NCBI RefSeq assembly: GCF_021917145.1
Contig: NC_061070.1
Location: 13,724,772-13,788,771, forward strand
Direction of reading: 5' to 3'
DNA from: Hypomesus transpacificus
Taxonomy: Eukaryota > Chordata > Actinopteri > Osmeriformes > Osmeridae
DNA: 64,000 bases
Shown: in pieces, positions 27,301-39,806 of the stretch
Layout of the letters: every line of letters starts with the position of its first letter
Position numbering within the stretch: the first letter of the stretch is position 1
Made by a program: the position numbers and the translations under genes
Notes under the pieces: model-generated
Seen by the model: the letters and a program-made list of their open reading frames with translations, nothing else
Databases searched by the model: none
Told to the model about the DNA's origin: nothing

Positions 27301-27490
27301 AAGTCTGTTTCATGTGTTGTTCTCGATCCTCAGTTATCTTCATTGACTTGTGCTTATCTTCACTTTGCATAGTTGGGGGCTGATCAGCAGCCTTCCTGAG
27401 ACGCAATCGATTGTGCCAGTTACTATCCTCTGCAGCAACTTTTTTTTTTTTTGCAGTATGGACACCACTTTCAATCCCGGTTGAATCCAT
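24344..27490 (-). CDS. znf518a: Zinc finger protein 518A-like
   Basis: A nuclear C2H2 zinc-finger protein, probably a chromatin-associated regulator. Two coding exons: 25153-27490 (ATG at 27490) and 24344-25056, separated by a 96-bp intron. 2,338 + 713 nt gives 1,016 codons plus stop. Five C2H2-type fingers lie near residues 89-250, beginning FTCSECEDSKTF, FPCDMCTFNTHE, SCVVCNDNVQ, YLCERCKFSV and LRCPFCDYES. A single C-terminal finger, FDCWFCGRVFSNQEMW...HGQRH, follows a basic motif (RFILKLKLKKMSRKKYKVV). This plan of an N-terminal finger cluster, long disordered middle and isolated C-terminal finger is that of the ZNF518 family. The middle holds two similar modules near residues 288-345 and 551-612 (EMCWMSQDCLSL and EMQWTSQGPSLV). 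The location between blnk and ccnj agrees with ZNF518A rather than ZNF518B. An untranslated first exon is likely near 28214-28265. Confidence 0.9.
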
Positions 27491-28213
27491 GGCAATTGAG
27501 GCTCCTGTAACAAAAAAACTGGGTCGTCAACAAAAGTAACAAAAGTATGCAAGAAATATTATGTAAGAAAGGATTTCATTTAAAGTCCCATTTCATTTCA
27601 GCAATTCCACCTGTTGTTACAAGCCTACCTTGCAATGGGTGTTTAGGATAGTTAATTAATGATTTATTTCACTCAAATTGGATTTTAAACCAAATTCAGA
27701 AACATAAATACATGTTTAAAATTCCTACATTTTCAAAAGTATAATGTATCCTAAATGTATGTCTTAACAACTATAACAGCAAGGATTTAATGAATAGTGA
27801 CACAAAATGGCAAATGAAATTTACTTTGTTTGCTCTGCTGCCATTTCTGTGTCGCTTGCGTGACCAAAACAAAGTGGTTATTGCCTTGAACTTAGAACAA
27901 ACGCATTGTAGTTTATGTAAGTTTTCTAAATGGAATATACTACGTCACCCATATTACGAAACCTAATACCCATCGATTAAGTTAGCGTTATTATTTCGAA
28001 TAACTGTAGTCCAGACATCACACTTAGTTGAATCGAATTAAATAGCCTACTGTAGGCGGATGAGCTTGATGTGAGAAAACAGCGCGTCAAACTATGCATG
28101 ACACAAAGTTCGAGTTACATCGCAAATGAAATATGATTTCTCAAGAGATATCTAGTATGCATCCTACTTCAAAAGCATGCTTAAAACAATATTTCCACAC
28201 TTTGTGGTATTAC

Positions 28214-28265
28214 CTTTCCTTGGTGAGGAGCTTGACAGCTCAGCGAGTGGCAGCCATGATAGTTT
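28214..28265 (-). other. Probable 5' untranslated exon of znf518a
   Basis: On the minus strand a donor AAAGG/GTAATAC-type site ends near 28214, upstream of the acceptor at 27505 (ttacag, exon from 27504) that precedes the znf518a start codon. The exon carries a tiny upstream frame (MAATR, then stop). The 5' edge is a guess; only the donor is visible. Confidence 0.4.
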
Positions 28266-29225
28266 CATCCGGGGATTACACTAAACTGTAATTCATCTGA
28301 GTGCCAGAAGAGACTGACTAGAGCGCATCACTGCATGTTCCCATGCCACAGAGAGACAACCAAAGTGGAATATGGGACTCTTACTATACAAATTGTATTT
28401 GCATAAATATTTTCTGGTAGAGGAAGAATGTGTTTGACAAATGTCATGTGACTGAATTCTTGAAAGTTCAAGCATGCATGCCTGGAAAAAACCTTCGAGG
28501 TGCAGTGGCCTGTATAGGCTTTTATATATTTTATTTTATAAAATCAGGTAGGCCTAGGCACTCAAAACCATAAACCCCGAGTGATAGGTGTCTAGAGTAA
28601 CTTTATATGTAGGCTGTGTGCAATAAACTGTGTTATGTATTGACACTATTCCCTGAATATTGACAGAGATCTTTTCCGAGGCTATTACCAATCTGAACCA
28701 CGTCTGATGGATCCCCTCCAGTGATTGGATGTATCTGGATTCTAAGGGGAGGTTCCCTTAGCAAGAACTAACAATATCGGGACGCTTTCAGGTTCTCCCT
28801 CTTTAACCTGTTTTAAACAATAAAACAATATTTAATGTCAATTTAAAGTGAATCCTACTCTAAGACCGTAGCTACATGTGCGACGTGGGTAAGTTGATAT
28901 GTAATGGAGTTGTATTCAACCTTCCTAACTTCGGGGATTTTTTTCAATTTCGCCAGCCCTAGTGTAGGACATAATCCATTCTCTGGAAATCTGAATCTTG
29001 AAAATGTGAAAAAAAAACTTCCGTAGACTACTCATCCATGTTGTCAATGTCCTCCATTGTTGAATGTTAATTTTTTAAGTTTGACTTCAGCTGTTACGCC
29101 CAACAAATTGCATTTAATCAAATTAGGTGCCTATAGGTGCCTATAGCTTTATAGCTTGCGAGTAGCCAACCGAACTTTGAGATTCGCTTTGGCGTTCATT
29201 TATTGTTCATCAGAGATTCAGTTAA
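28266..29225. promoter_or_regulatory. znf518a-ccnj divergent promoter region
   Basis: About 1 kb between the probable znf518a first exon (minus) and the ccnj start codon (plus). An inverted CCAAT box (GTGATTGGATG) lies near 28720. A GTGCCTATAG sequence is directly repeated near 29127-29146. No open frame of note. Confidence 0.45.
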
Positions 29226-30791
29226 ATGGAGCTTGAGGGGCAATGGTGGAAAGGACAACTTGCCGGTGACATTTACCAGGCTCTGCGATACAAAGTAAGT
29301 AAATATAATATAAGCTGTGATTAATACACAACTCAAATCAAAAACAAGCTTCTGACGATCTATGTATACATTGATTTCAGGAGCTGAAGTTGCCGTCTTA
29401 CAAATGCCAATCCCCCCAGCTCAACCTCAGGCGCTATTTTGCTGACCTTATTGCCATCGTGAGCAACCGCTTCAGGCTGTGTCCAGCCGCTAGACACCTC
29501 GCTGTCTATTTACTCGACCTTTTCATGGATCGCTATGACATTACAGTGCAACAGCTTCATATGGTGGCACTCTCCTGTTTGCTTTTGGCTTGTAAGTTAG
29601 TTTGCCAGTCATTATCAAGAATACAGATTTCTATTTAAATGCAAACGCGACACCATTGCCTGTTTCTCATGTAGTAAACGCTCCCGCTTTTACTCTGCAG
29701 GTAAGTTTGAGGAGAGAGAAGACCGGGTGCCTAAGCTGGAGACGCTGAACAGCCTGGGCTGCATGAGCTCCATGAACCTGGTGCTGACCAAGCAGGGCCT
29801 CCTGCACATGGAGCTCCTCCTGCTGGAGACCTTCCAGTGGAACCTCTACCTGCCCACAGCCGCACACTTCATAGAGTACTGCCTGTCTATTGCAGTCTAT
29901 GAGGGGGACCTCCATGATGGCTGGCCCATAGGCTGTCTGGAGAAGACTGTATCGTACATGGCCAAGTATGCAGACTACTTCCTGGAGGTCTCCTTACAAG
30001 GCAAGGGCTCCATTTCATGGGATTTATGTTTATGTGATTATATTTATACATATACACACATACACACAATAACTGAAAGGTTTTCAGAAAGGACGAAAAT
30101 AAAAAACGTTTTGAAACTGACTAAGACACAATTGAAAAGTCTGTGGCTATTGTGTCCCCCCCCCCAGATCACGCGTTCCTGTGTTTTGCCCCATCGTTGG
30201 TGGCTGCAGGGTGTGTGGCTGCCTCCCGCATCATCCTCCGCCTGTCGCCCACCTGGCCTCAGCGCCTGCTGCGCCTCACTGCATTCACCTGGGAGAGCCT
30301 TGTCCCCTGCGTGGAGAAGCTACTCATGTGAGTCTACAAAACATGTTTTCAATACAGTAGTTTAGAATTTTGTGTGTACATTCATGCGATTTTAAGAGAC
30401 GGAGCTAGTGTAACTACTTGGTGGTTTTGTGTTATGTTTTAGTGCACATGACAGTGATATGAAGGAGGCCACCAAGCAGAAGTGCCCACCGGCCGGTCAG
30501 CAGCCTGGTCAGACTGTGTACCACAATTCTGGCCAGACGGCCCCAGTGGCTCAGTACCTTCACCTGTCCAGTGTCCAGTACCCCCAGCAGACCCTCCAGC
30601 CTGTCCTCGCCCCAAGCCACGGCTCTGCCACCTACCTCAACCACTCAGCCAGCCTGCAGGGTCCTAATGCCCCTCCACATAGCCACCCCCAAACCATCTC
30701 TGCCACTCTGGACAGCAAGGCTAACATTCCTAACAGGGCCTACCAAGTCAATATGCACTATACATGTGCTGCTCCTTGCTTTGACAGATGA
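29226..30791 (+). CDS. ccnj: Cyclin J
   Basis: Cyclin-box protein of the cyclin J family, expected to bind a CDK. Five coding exons: 29226-29294, 29381-29591, 29701-30000, 30168-30327, 30443-30791; 1,089 nt, 362 codons plus stop. The start [20 protein letters not shown] is nearly the same as mammalian CCNJ. The N-terminal cyclin fold follows ([44 protein letters not shown]), then a C-terminal fold ([33 protein letters not shown]). The tail is rich in Q, P and S, and ends [16 protein letters not shown], like the conserved CCNJ C-terminus. Exon 3 ends ACAAG followed by GC rather than GT; this join keeps frame and gives the conserved SLQDHAF. CCNJL is the alternative, but synteny with znf518a and cc2d2b favours ccnj. 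Confidence 0.95.
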
Positions 30792-31776
30792 CCAATATCC
30801 AAAAGGTCCCGGAAGAAGATGGCAGACAGGATGTAATCCTTTGTCATTCAAAAGGCGTGTTTTTAATTTCACATGATAGATATTTCACTTAGTTAAGCTG
30901 ATTTCCAACTTGGATAACGTGTCATACACAATGTGCAATAATATTACTCTGCTGTATGCTGTTGCTAACCAGCTGGAGTTTTGTTCCTATCTAAAACAAG
31001 GTGACTGAGTTATACTAAGCACATGTGTTTTGGGCAGATGACAGACTGATCACTACAAATGCTGCAGTTACTGCAGCTGTATTTAGAACCAACATCAGTT
31101 CTATATCTATTGATGCCAAGTTACCTCAGTGTTGAACGTCCAGTGTATTATTAGACTTCCTCTGTGTCACTGTGACGAGTATTTATGGGAATATTTAGCA
31201 ATTTTTTTCATGGTGGGATATGTACATGTTTTTGCACAATTTTGCATTATAAACCTTTGGTTTTTCTTTATTTATGAGCAGTGTAATTTTGACGTTAAAT
31301 GAATAATTTTGTTTTCTGGTTGATTTAATGAAAGTTTCTTTCTGTGAGTGTGTCATGTTAACAACTTTAAAATCATAGAGATGTAGCCTCGTGAGTGCTG
31401 TGCACTTACAAGACCGTTTATTTTATTTTATAAAATGCAATTTGTCAGTGGTGCCTTGTGTCTTTTATTTTGACGTACTAACACCATCAGGCGAATGTCA
31501 TATCTATGTGTGGCTCTGAAAGCGCACATTATGTTGGAAAAAAAATCTCCAAAAGCAGAGCTTTTTTAATATTTAGGAAATGTGAAAACAAGCACTGGAC
31601 TCTTGGTGTTCCCATTTGGCTGGGGAGGGCTGAGACACCTGGCCTACCTCTTATTCTTGGATCAGTGGAATTACATTAGATACTGTAGATCCTGAGCTAA
31701 ACTCAGATAACCTAGAGACTGTAGATCCTGAGCTAAGCTCAGTTAACCATTGTAGGTGATGATTTTCTGTAGTCCC
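30792..31776. other. ccnj 3' UTR and convergent gap to cc2d2b
   Basis: AT-rich sequence after the ccnj stop, with no open frame of interest. Near its right end a unit containing ACTGTAGATCCTGAGCTAA occurs twice with a 37-bp period (about 31682-31712 and 31719-31749); each copy includes the near-palindrome TGAGCTAARCTCA. The cc2d2b stop codon (TGA, minus) is at 31777-31779. Confidence 0.5.
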
Positions 31777-34700
31777 TCACTGAGGATTATAGAAGGCACC
31801 GTGCTGGTGTTTCACCAGCGTAGCAAGGAAGATCCAAACCGACAGGATGTAGTTAGGGTATGGGTGGACGTAGATACCCAGGGCGAACTCTGTCCCAGGT
31901 ATCTCTGTGCTGTGGATCCGTGTGTTGTACACTGCCTCTATCACTGAACCCATGTTCTGATAGGCCAGCTGGATAGGAAAGCCAGACACCTAAAAACACA
32001 AGGGATCGTTAGGAGATTCTTCTCAATGACCACCACTTAGTCTGACTGATCTTATTTAGGCCGTTTCCTCTTGCAGGGGTTTTGTCTTTGGTTTCAGCCT
32101 CATAACCTTGTAGTTCTGCATGCAGTCCAGCAGGTCGTCCATCTGGGTCTTTATGGAGGACGAGGAGGCAGGGAACCTCTCCAGATGGGGCAGGAGCATG
32201 GAGAGCTTGGCTGAGCAGTGGTGGCTCCAGCGTGTGGGGTGGGGTCTCCTCCAGTCCATCACACAGCTCTTTAGTTTAAGCTCCATCCTGGGGTGAGACG
32301 GGTCAGATGCACTATGTATTCCACAAGTAAGGGTTCATTCGTGCCACATTGTGACTGATGTTGACTTGGCAATCATTCTTTACCTTTTCTGAAGCTGCCA
32401 GACCAGGTCCACATTGGGTGGATGATACCTGATCTCTTGTGGCTGAAAATGATAGTGAGGTTCTATCAGGCAGTGTGTGTATACAAATATGTAAGTGTGC
32501 TTCAGGCCATCTATGTATTTATTGAATGAATGAACAGGTACATTAGGAAGGTGGTAGAGGACATAACCCATGTTGAATTTACCACAGAAGATGATTCCTG
32601 CTCCCAAGCAGTATTGAACAAAGGTCTCCATGTGGTGTTTTCTGAGGTGTCGAACGTAAGGACACCAGTGTTCACTGCCCGTCGGAAGTTGAACCACACC
32701 TGAAATACTTTTCAAAATCAGAACTTACAGAACAAGCGTTTTCACATGACAAAACACAGTTAAATGTCTATAGAGTTAAATAGAGAAATGGATGGTGTAC
32801 ACATTGTTGAAACGAGAAATGAGCAGTCTTGGTAGGTGTCTTACGTTTTCTCCATTGACTAAGCAGTCCACAGAGCGCAGGGGACAGAAGGAGTCTGAGG
32901 ACTGGTAGTGTTTTCCATCTCTAGGGTTCCACAAGGTATAGCAAGCATGCTCCTTGGTAAGGACATAAGCTGTCTCCCCCTGAAAATGCAAGTTCTCTTT
33001 TGACATAAATCGAGAATCCTTCATCACAGTTATCACATGCTATACAATGTACAATGTGGTGCCTTTGTATTGTGTTTCCTAAAAACCTTGGAGCGTTCAT
33101 CCTACAGGGTCATTGGATGTTGTATTGCATAACGATCAGATAAAGAAACTCGTTTGGTTACCTCCACGACTGATTTTCCCAAGACAAGCCATGCCTTAGT
33201 GTGGAGATGACAGAAGAAGTTGCACAGGAGCACAGCCAGACTGACATGGTTTCCTGTCACCCACTTCAGGCATTGCTGTCACAGAGACGCATGGGCACAA
33301 GATTAGAATAGGACTATAACTGAATAGATACAGAACATTCCAGAATGTTTCCAAACTGGTTTACCTCGGATGTGAACCACATGTCTCCACAGTCTCCAAC
33401 ATCAGAGGGGAACGGCAGGACAGGAATCAGGGACACAAAAGCTGCTACCCTCTTCTGAAATAAAGAAAATGTCATTTGATAGTTTTCATTCAAGGTATTT
33501 AGGCCATATGTGGATTGAGCACTTTCTGAACTTGAGTTGAACAATGTTGTGGTAGATCCTTACTAAAACAGACATGAGACTCCCTCCAGGGACATCCTGT
33601 AGTACTTCCTCTGGAAGAGGAAGTGGCCTGAAAAACCTGGTAGCCAGGACCAGTCTGCCCTCACTGCTCATCACCATGGTGATGACACGCTTCCTCCCTC
33701 CAGCTGCATCTCTGCACTGCTTCTCAAAGTCAAAGGTCCTGTCCAGCAGCCGGTCGTCCTCCTCAGTGGGAAACTGAAGATGGACACGATCAAGCAATAG
33801 TGTGGGAGAAGTTTGGAGACAAATAACATTTTATAATGACTGTACCTGCCAAAGTTGTCTCTGATCTTCATCCTATATGAGATGAGAACAAATATTTCAT
33901 TAAAATATGAGGTGTATGTATGTACAATGTGCCCTTGTTTAGTTTCACATGCAAGCACGTTACTGTAACAATATCTTGCCTGTAGCCTGGTGGTGGTGTC
34001 TGAACAGAGCGAGACGGGTGGATCCAGGGCGATGAACACATCCAGGAAGCTGTTGTTTTCATCCATCTGGATCTGTGTACCGTCCTCATGAGGAAAATCC
34101 TCCTCTGGCCAGGTATAGCCCAGCAACATCACAGGATTACAAATTCTTAAGGTCTCACACACCTGTCCCAGTGCACAACAACAACATGTTTGGTTGGATA
34201 TCGTGTTGTTGTCCACTCATTCCTGAAACAGTGGTTTGTGTGTGTGTTTGTGCGTGACCTTCGACTGCTGCAGTAGAGTTCTGAAGGGGATAGTGACTGA
34301 GCCCAGCCACTGTCTACCAGAGAAGCCCTGAGTGCCACAGCCCCTTAGTGTACTGCTCTGAAGTTGGATGGTATCGTGTACAGCAATGAAGGCAAAGACA
34401 TGGGCACAGACAGAAAGACCAAGAGCTGTGATCAGAATAGAGCGATGTTACGCAACGTACTCCACAAAAGCACTCATGGGAAATCAACATGAAAGCTTTT
34501 TGTAAGTAGCTCAACTATGTGAGTCATTCCAAGTCTAGTCCTGTGAGCTTAGAAACTTTAGTACCTCGATGACTTGAAATGAAAGCTCATCAAACAGATT
34601 GATGACAATGTTGTCCAGTATTTTGGAGAGACCAGCTCGACTGTAGTCATTACCTTCGGATCTAAAAGAACATGTTGTTTGGGTTTTAACTGGATTACAA

Positions 34701-37700
34701 TACATTACGTATAGATTAGTTATGGTACAGGGCTAGTACATAATGGTGTGTTATACTTCAACTGCAGAGAGAACTCTTCCCTCCAACAGGGGCTGGGTCC
34801 CTGCTCAACACGGCTCTCATAGGTCGTCTCCTGAAACCTAACCTCGACGAAGGGCTGAACCTGAGCCTGCCACAACCATAGAAGACGCTCATCTGATCCA
34901 TGCCATCAACTGATCATGTGACAAACTGTCCATTATGTGCTTGAAGATAGGTGGTGCAAATGGCATCGAAGGGTTAATAATGAATAGGGTGTTGCTTTTT
35001 ATAAAGTAATACATCTCACTCTTTAGAATCTTGTAAACACTGAACTATCTCGGTATCCTGCTGTCGTAACAGTCTGTATTACTTTAGAAACTCTTAAGGT
35101 GGGTTGTTTTACCTGTGACATCACCTTCTCTGTGTTGCGTCTGATGCTGTGACTACTGCTCGTCAGACCACAGCATGAGCTCCGTGCATGCATCTCCCTG
35201 AGGGGCAAAAGAACAGAATCACTCATACCTGGAGTCTCGGTCCAGGACTGCAGAAACGGAACAGAAGGTGGCTAATCACTTGAGGTGGGCTTGTAGCCGA
35301 ACGGGGAGTCCCCTGGCGTTGTTGACTGCAATGTTCATGTTCAGGTTCCCATTTGTGACAGCGGAGGGGCTGGTTTTCTCACTCACTGCCCGCTTCGAGT
35401 TCAAAGGTCGTGCTCGTCGGAACATGTCCCAGTTGAAATCTCTAGTGGGGCGGACACTGACTGTGAGAACAAATATTGTGATCTTTAACAAAGGCTAGGA
35501 CTAAGCCCCACTTGAGTGGTTGGGATGAGGGTTAGTACTCTGTGCTTCCTCAGCAGCTGTATATGGCGAGACATGATAAAGGGCCTTGACAGTCTCGATG
35601 CTCACATGGTTGAGTCTTCGGCCTGGTGCTCCTGGACAATATCAGAGAACTTGTATCTCCTCTTCAGGGTCAAAAACCTTTCTCTGGCTAATCTGAGTAT
35701 CTTAAAAAGTCAGAACAGCCACGTGACAAATCATTTGAAATGGTAAAATGTAAGAAATCCACTAGCTCTGAGCACTAGCACTACCTTTTCCACGTTGCAG
35801 AGAGATTGTGTTCTCTGAGATGTTATATAATCTTCATCCACAACGGACGAATGAGAAGAACCATCGTATCCCTGTGTACATAGGTTTTTGAGTTACAAAA
35901 ATGCAGGACATGTGACAATTCAGAGAAACAAGTTAAAACCAGTTAGACAAAGCAGCAACGCCAGCGTTAGGGTTGGTTACTTGGAGCATGTTCTCTGTGA
36001 TGTCTCTGTCATGAAGAGGGACAAGCTTGGAGGACACAGTGCCCGGGGCACGACAGTTCCTGAGTTGCAGAAGACGGAAGCGTCTTGACTCGTCCAGCTG
36101 CTCCTCTGTGGTGAAATCAAACTCCTCCTCCAGGGGGCGAAGACGGAAGAAGCCCAGCTTTCTGTCTCTCAGATCACAGGCCTTCTGCTCCAGGACACAA
36201 GGACATGTTTCACTGTACCACCTGTGCTTCCTGTTTTCAGGCCTTAGAAGGTATTGTGAGAAGGACTTGCTTTGTGTCACCCACCTTGAGAAGTTCGGAG
36301 AGGACCGTGTTAGCAGGGTGGTTGGGGTCAAACTGCAGATTTCTGATCCACTGCAGACGACTCTCATCGTCATAGGCTGTCAGGGCCCTGCAAGCAACGG
36401 ATCATTCTCAGAACTCTGGAGAGAGCACCAAGGAGGGGCAGGCCTGTGGTTGGAGTAAGAAAGGCCAACTTTGTGGTACACAGAATGGGATGTTGAAAGT
36501 CACCTGGTGCAGCTGGGTTGTGTTGATGTGACTGCAGGTGCCAAAGGGAAGCCAGTATCCCCCACAGCCCAGGAAACACTATACATCAGCTTACCAGATG
36601 TCAGGAGATACATCACAGGCTCATTCTCGTCTGGTTTGAATGGTAAATCTGCAAGAAGCCTCATTTCCTCAACACCTCATCGCAGTTGGCTTTACACTCA
36701 CTAGCTTCTCTATTGCCTTCCTACAAGGTAGAGAAGAACTCACTGCTTCCCACGCCCTCGTAGTGAGACCTGACCACCTGGTCACTGCTGAACTCTGACC
36801 TCTCCACACAAGCACTGCTGGACACCATGTTCCTGTTTGGAACGGGAACAAACACCTTGGCCAAAAGAGTGCATTTACTCCTTATTGTCTCATAAATCTG
36901 AAAACAAGGAAGTTGGAACATTGTTGAGCTTCTTTTACAATACGCCTGTCAGCTGATTCCACATAAATATCCTTCTGATACCTCCAGGGTGATGTTTTCT
37001 GGGTTTGTGCATGTCTGCAAGTTGAACATTTGTTTGATGTCCACTTTGAAGTCATTATTTAACACTGCTATCTCAGAGGTGGACACGTGCTTTCCGTTGT
37101 AGAAGATTCTGATTGATATTCTATGGTGCTGCAGCTTATTTCTCCTCTCTTTTTCATCACTGGAAAGTGGAAACACACAGTACAGTAAGAGATGCACATG
37201 TATTAGCTAACACCAAAGCTTTCTTACTGAACTGGTAAGAAACAAATCAATAGGATTTATAGCTTGGCTTTCCCACCAGGGACATCTTGAGGTAGGAGTG
37301 ATCACAGCAGTCCTGGTAACAACAGGAATCAGGCCTGAGTGCTCGGGTCTCTGACTAACAAAAGCCTGCACTCGTGGGAGCTGTCGTTCCTCATTCTGAG
37401 TCATCTGGAGCTCTTGACACAGGATTTGCTCCTTGAATGTTACGTTTTCATCTGTATAGACCAATGGCTGGAAGTGGATGTTTATGCACAATTGCAGTAA
37501 CTCAGCAACCAAGACACACAAACAGCACACTACTATGACAAACATGTTATGTAGATTTGTATTACCCTGTCGGTGTCTCCCCCTCCGTGGGCTGAACTGT
37601 TAATGCACCTGGGTTTCTCTCTGTTCAGAAGAAAGATTCAAAGATACGCCACCGTTATAGGGTTTCCTTCTGACGTGAGCATCTTCTACTTCTACCACCA

Positions 37701-39806
37701 TGGTAGTACATCCAAACAGGAAGGCGTGTACCTGTGCATCTTTAGTTTCACAGTTGTGCTAACAAAGCCCTTCTTGTCCCTGAGGGCCTTGATGCATTTC
37801 CAAGCCTCCATCATGTTCCTCACCAGGGCAAGGTCTGTCTGCCTCTCTTTGTTAAAAGCAACACTGGTCTTTCTATAGAGTGAAAGAGAATTGCCAAAGC
37901 AAAATGTCAACAGACAAATTTAATTTGAAAAATCGAAACATATCGGTTCACATAAAATGCCGTCTCACCTTAATTCCTTTCTTAATTTCTTCAGTTTTGA
38001 GGGGGGAGCTGGAGTTTCATTTCTTTGTCTCAAAGCTATTTCTGACTTCTTTAGTCCCCCTAGCTAACAGTGTGAGGAAGAAAAGTAATGATATACTCTA
38101 TAATCAATAAGTAATTAAACTTTGAAGTTAACGATTTCCCTAGATGAATGAACATCATGAACAATGATGCACCTTATCCTGCAGGGAGGTAGCGGTGTCC
38201 ATTATCTCACGAGCTTGGTAATGCTCATAGAGATCCAACAGGCGTTGGGCAAATACATGTTCAGTGCTGAACAGGGGATGGTGGGTGAAAACCAGTTCAA
38301 AGAGGTTGATGTCAAGCTGCCACATTCCTTTGCACCCCTCAGGACTGATGGTTGACACTGTGTTTGTCACAGGCTGTCCAGAAGCATGGTGTTACATCCT
38401 TTTGTGACACACTTTCACCACATCCTTGATCATACAAAAAATCTAATGCTGTTCTATGACAGAGCTGCAACCATGAAAAGCCTCACTTTAATGTACACAG
38501 TGCTTAGACCAGGAGACTGGCTTGGGAAAGGGTCATCTACTTTGCATCTCCAATGCTTTTGTATTGGTTCATGCAGAGCCAACATACAACCATTTTCTCC
38601 AAACCAACTCTGACCCTAAAGAAAAAGAACATATGTTATATTGACCTAAAGGAAATGTATATTGACAGAACAGAGTGCATTTCAACCTGTTTTATCATCA
38701 GGTCCCTACATACGGTAGATTCAGGACTGAACTACAATCCGGTAGCATGCACACTCTGCATTCCTGTGCTTATTTGAACCATTGTGTTATCTTCGGGTCA
38801 TTGTGACCGTTCAGTCAATGTGACCCCCCACATGTTGCAACAACTTTGCCTCATACAAAAATAAAGTGAAGTGTTTTCTTTTAATGGTCATTGTGACCCG
38901 AACGCAGCACAAGGGTTTAGCGTTGCATAACATGGTTTCGTAATCATAATTCTAAAGAGAACCATGAAAAGGCAGCTCAAAATGAGATTATGGCCCAAAT
39001 GCATTTTATGTAACATGTCAGTCCACCTTTGTAAAATGGATTTAAATGAACTGGAACATGAGTCGTTTTGTTGTTTACAAGACCTTTTCTTGCTGTATTA
39101 ACCGATTCTCCATTTTATTCATCATCTTCCATGGCACCTGGGGCCTCGCACCCACATACAGGCCTTCATCCTCGAGGAAGCGGGGGTTTATATTCCCTGG
39201 TACAGTCCTCATCAAGCGGACTGCATTCACATGGATTTAGGTACACCTATCAGCCTGAGATCATTTACATTGCAAATACATTCCAAAACACACATCCCAA
39301 TTCACAAAATGGGACAAAACTGTGACTATATATCACCTGGTGAATCACTAGGCACAAACAGCAGTGTTGTATCTACTTCAAGATTCACAACTTCACCAGG
39401 AACAAGAAGACTGGAAGACTCCCCCACTTCCTCAATATGGATGACACTATCACTTCCTGTCTTTGTCATAATTAGAAGGGTATACTTTACTGTTTGATGA
39501 CTGGTCGCAATACTATGGCAGGGGTATCTCATAACCCAATTACAAAGTAGCAAAATGTGAAGTGTACATGTATGAGAGAAACTGAAAGTGCTGGTTATAA
39601 CTGTAAGTTACCTTTTGTAATGTAGTGTGAGACTGTTTCTTTTTTGGTTTGTCAGGATCATAAGAGAAGAAGTGAAACGCTTCCTCCTCTGAGTATACCT
39701 AAAAAAAGAAAGAAGGCATGCCACGTTATGAGAACTAAACCTTTTGGTCAAACTTGTAACGCTAAGTTAAACAATACAACAACAGTACCTGCTTGGCTGT
39801 ATTCAT
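31777..39806 (-). CDS. cc2d2b: Coiled-coil and C2 domain containing 2B (CC2D2 family); 5' end and some exons unresolved
   Basis: CC2D2 proteins belong to the ciliary transition zone (MKS/B9 module) protein family. Likely exons, 5' to 3' on the minus strand: 39789-39806 (tentative start), 39612-39698 (EEEAFHFFSYDPD), 39337-39484, 39084-39220 (INPRFLEDEGLYVGARP), 38173-38373 (LFELVFTHHPLFSTEHVFA), 37969-38063, 37732-37872, 37609-37669, about 37276-37475, 36982-37159 (ISIRIFYNGKHVS), 36725-36897 (LLAKVFVPVPNRN), 36595-36648, 36285-36387, 35981-36184 (LGFFRLRPLEEEFDF), 35785-35871, 35606-35700 (RERFLTLKRRYKFSDIV), 35280-35460 (C2 start, LNMNIAVNNARGLPVRLQ), then about 34757-34866 (PFVEVRFQ, C2 domain), 34566-34664, 34258-34330, 33979-34160, 33562-33775, 33365-33455, 33160-33276, 32846-32981 (ETAYVLTKEHACYTLW), 32580-32699, 32385-32445, 32115-32286, and last 31777-31990 (IEAVYNTRIHSTEIPG, IYVHPYPNYILSVWIF). 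The C-terminal transglutaminase-like half closely follows CC2D2A. Position beside ccnj makes this the B paralogue. Near 35540-35610 the frame is not clean. Confidence 0.85.
38777..38916. mobile_element. Short inverted-repeat element (MITE-like) in a cc2d2b intron
   Basis: The left end, AACCATTGTGTTATCTTCGG followed by GTCATTGTGACC, is the imperfect reverse complement of the right end, GGTCATTGTGACCCGAACGC followed by AGCACAAGGGTT. The element is about 140 bp and has no coding capacity. The CCnTTGTG-type tips and TTGA/TTTA flanks hint at a piggyBac-like (TTAA-targeting) family, but the flanks are not a perfect duplication. Confidence 0.5.

Noticed and set aside
36027..36458. 143-codon plus frame
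   Set aside because: Antisense to two cc2d2b exons (35981-36184 and 36285-36387), which carry CC2D2-like sequence on the minus strand.
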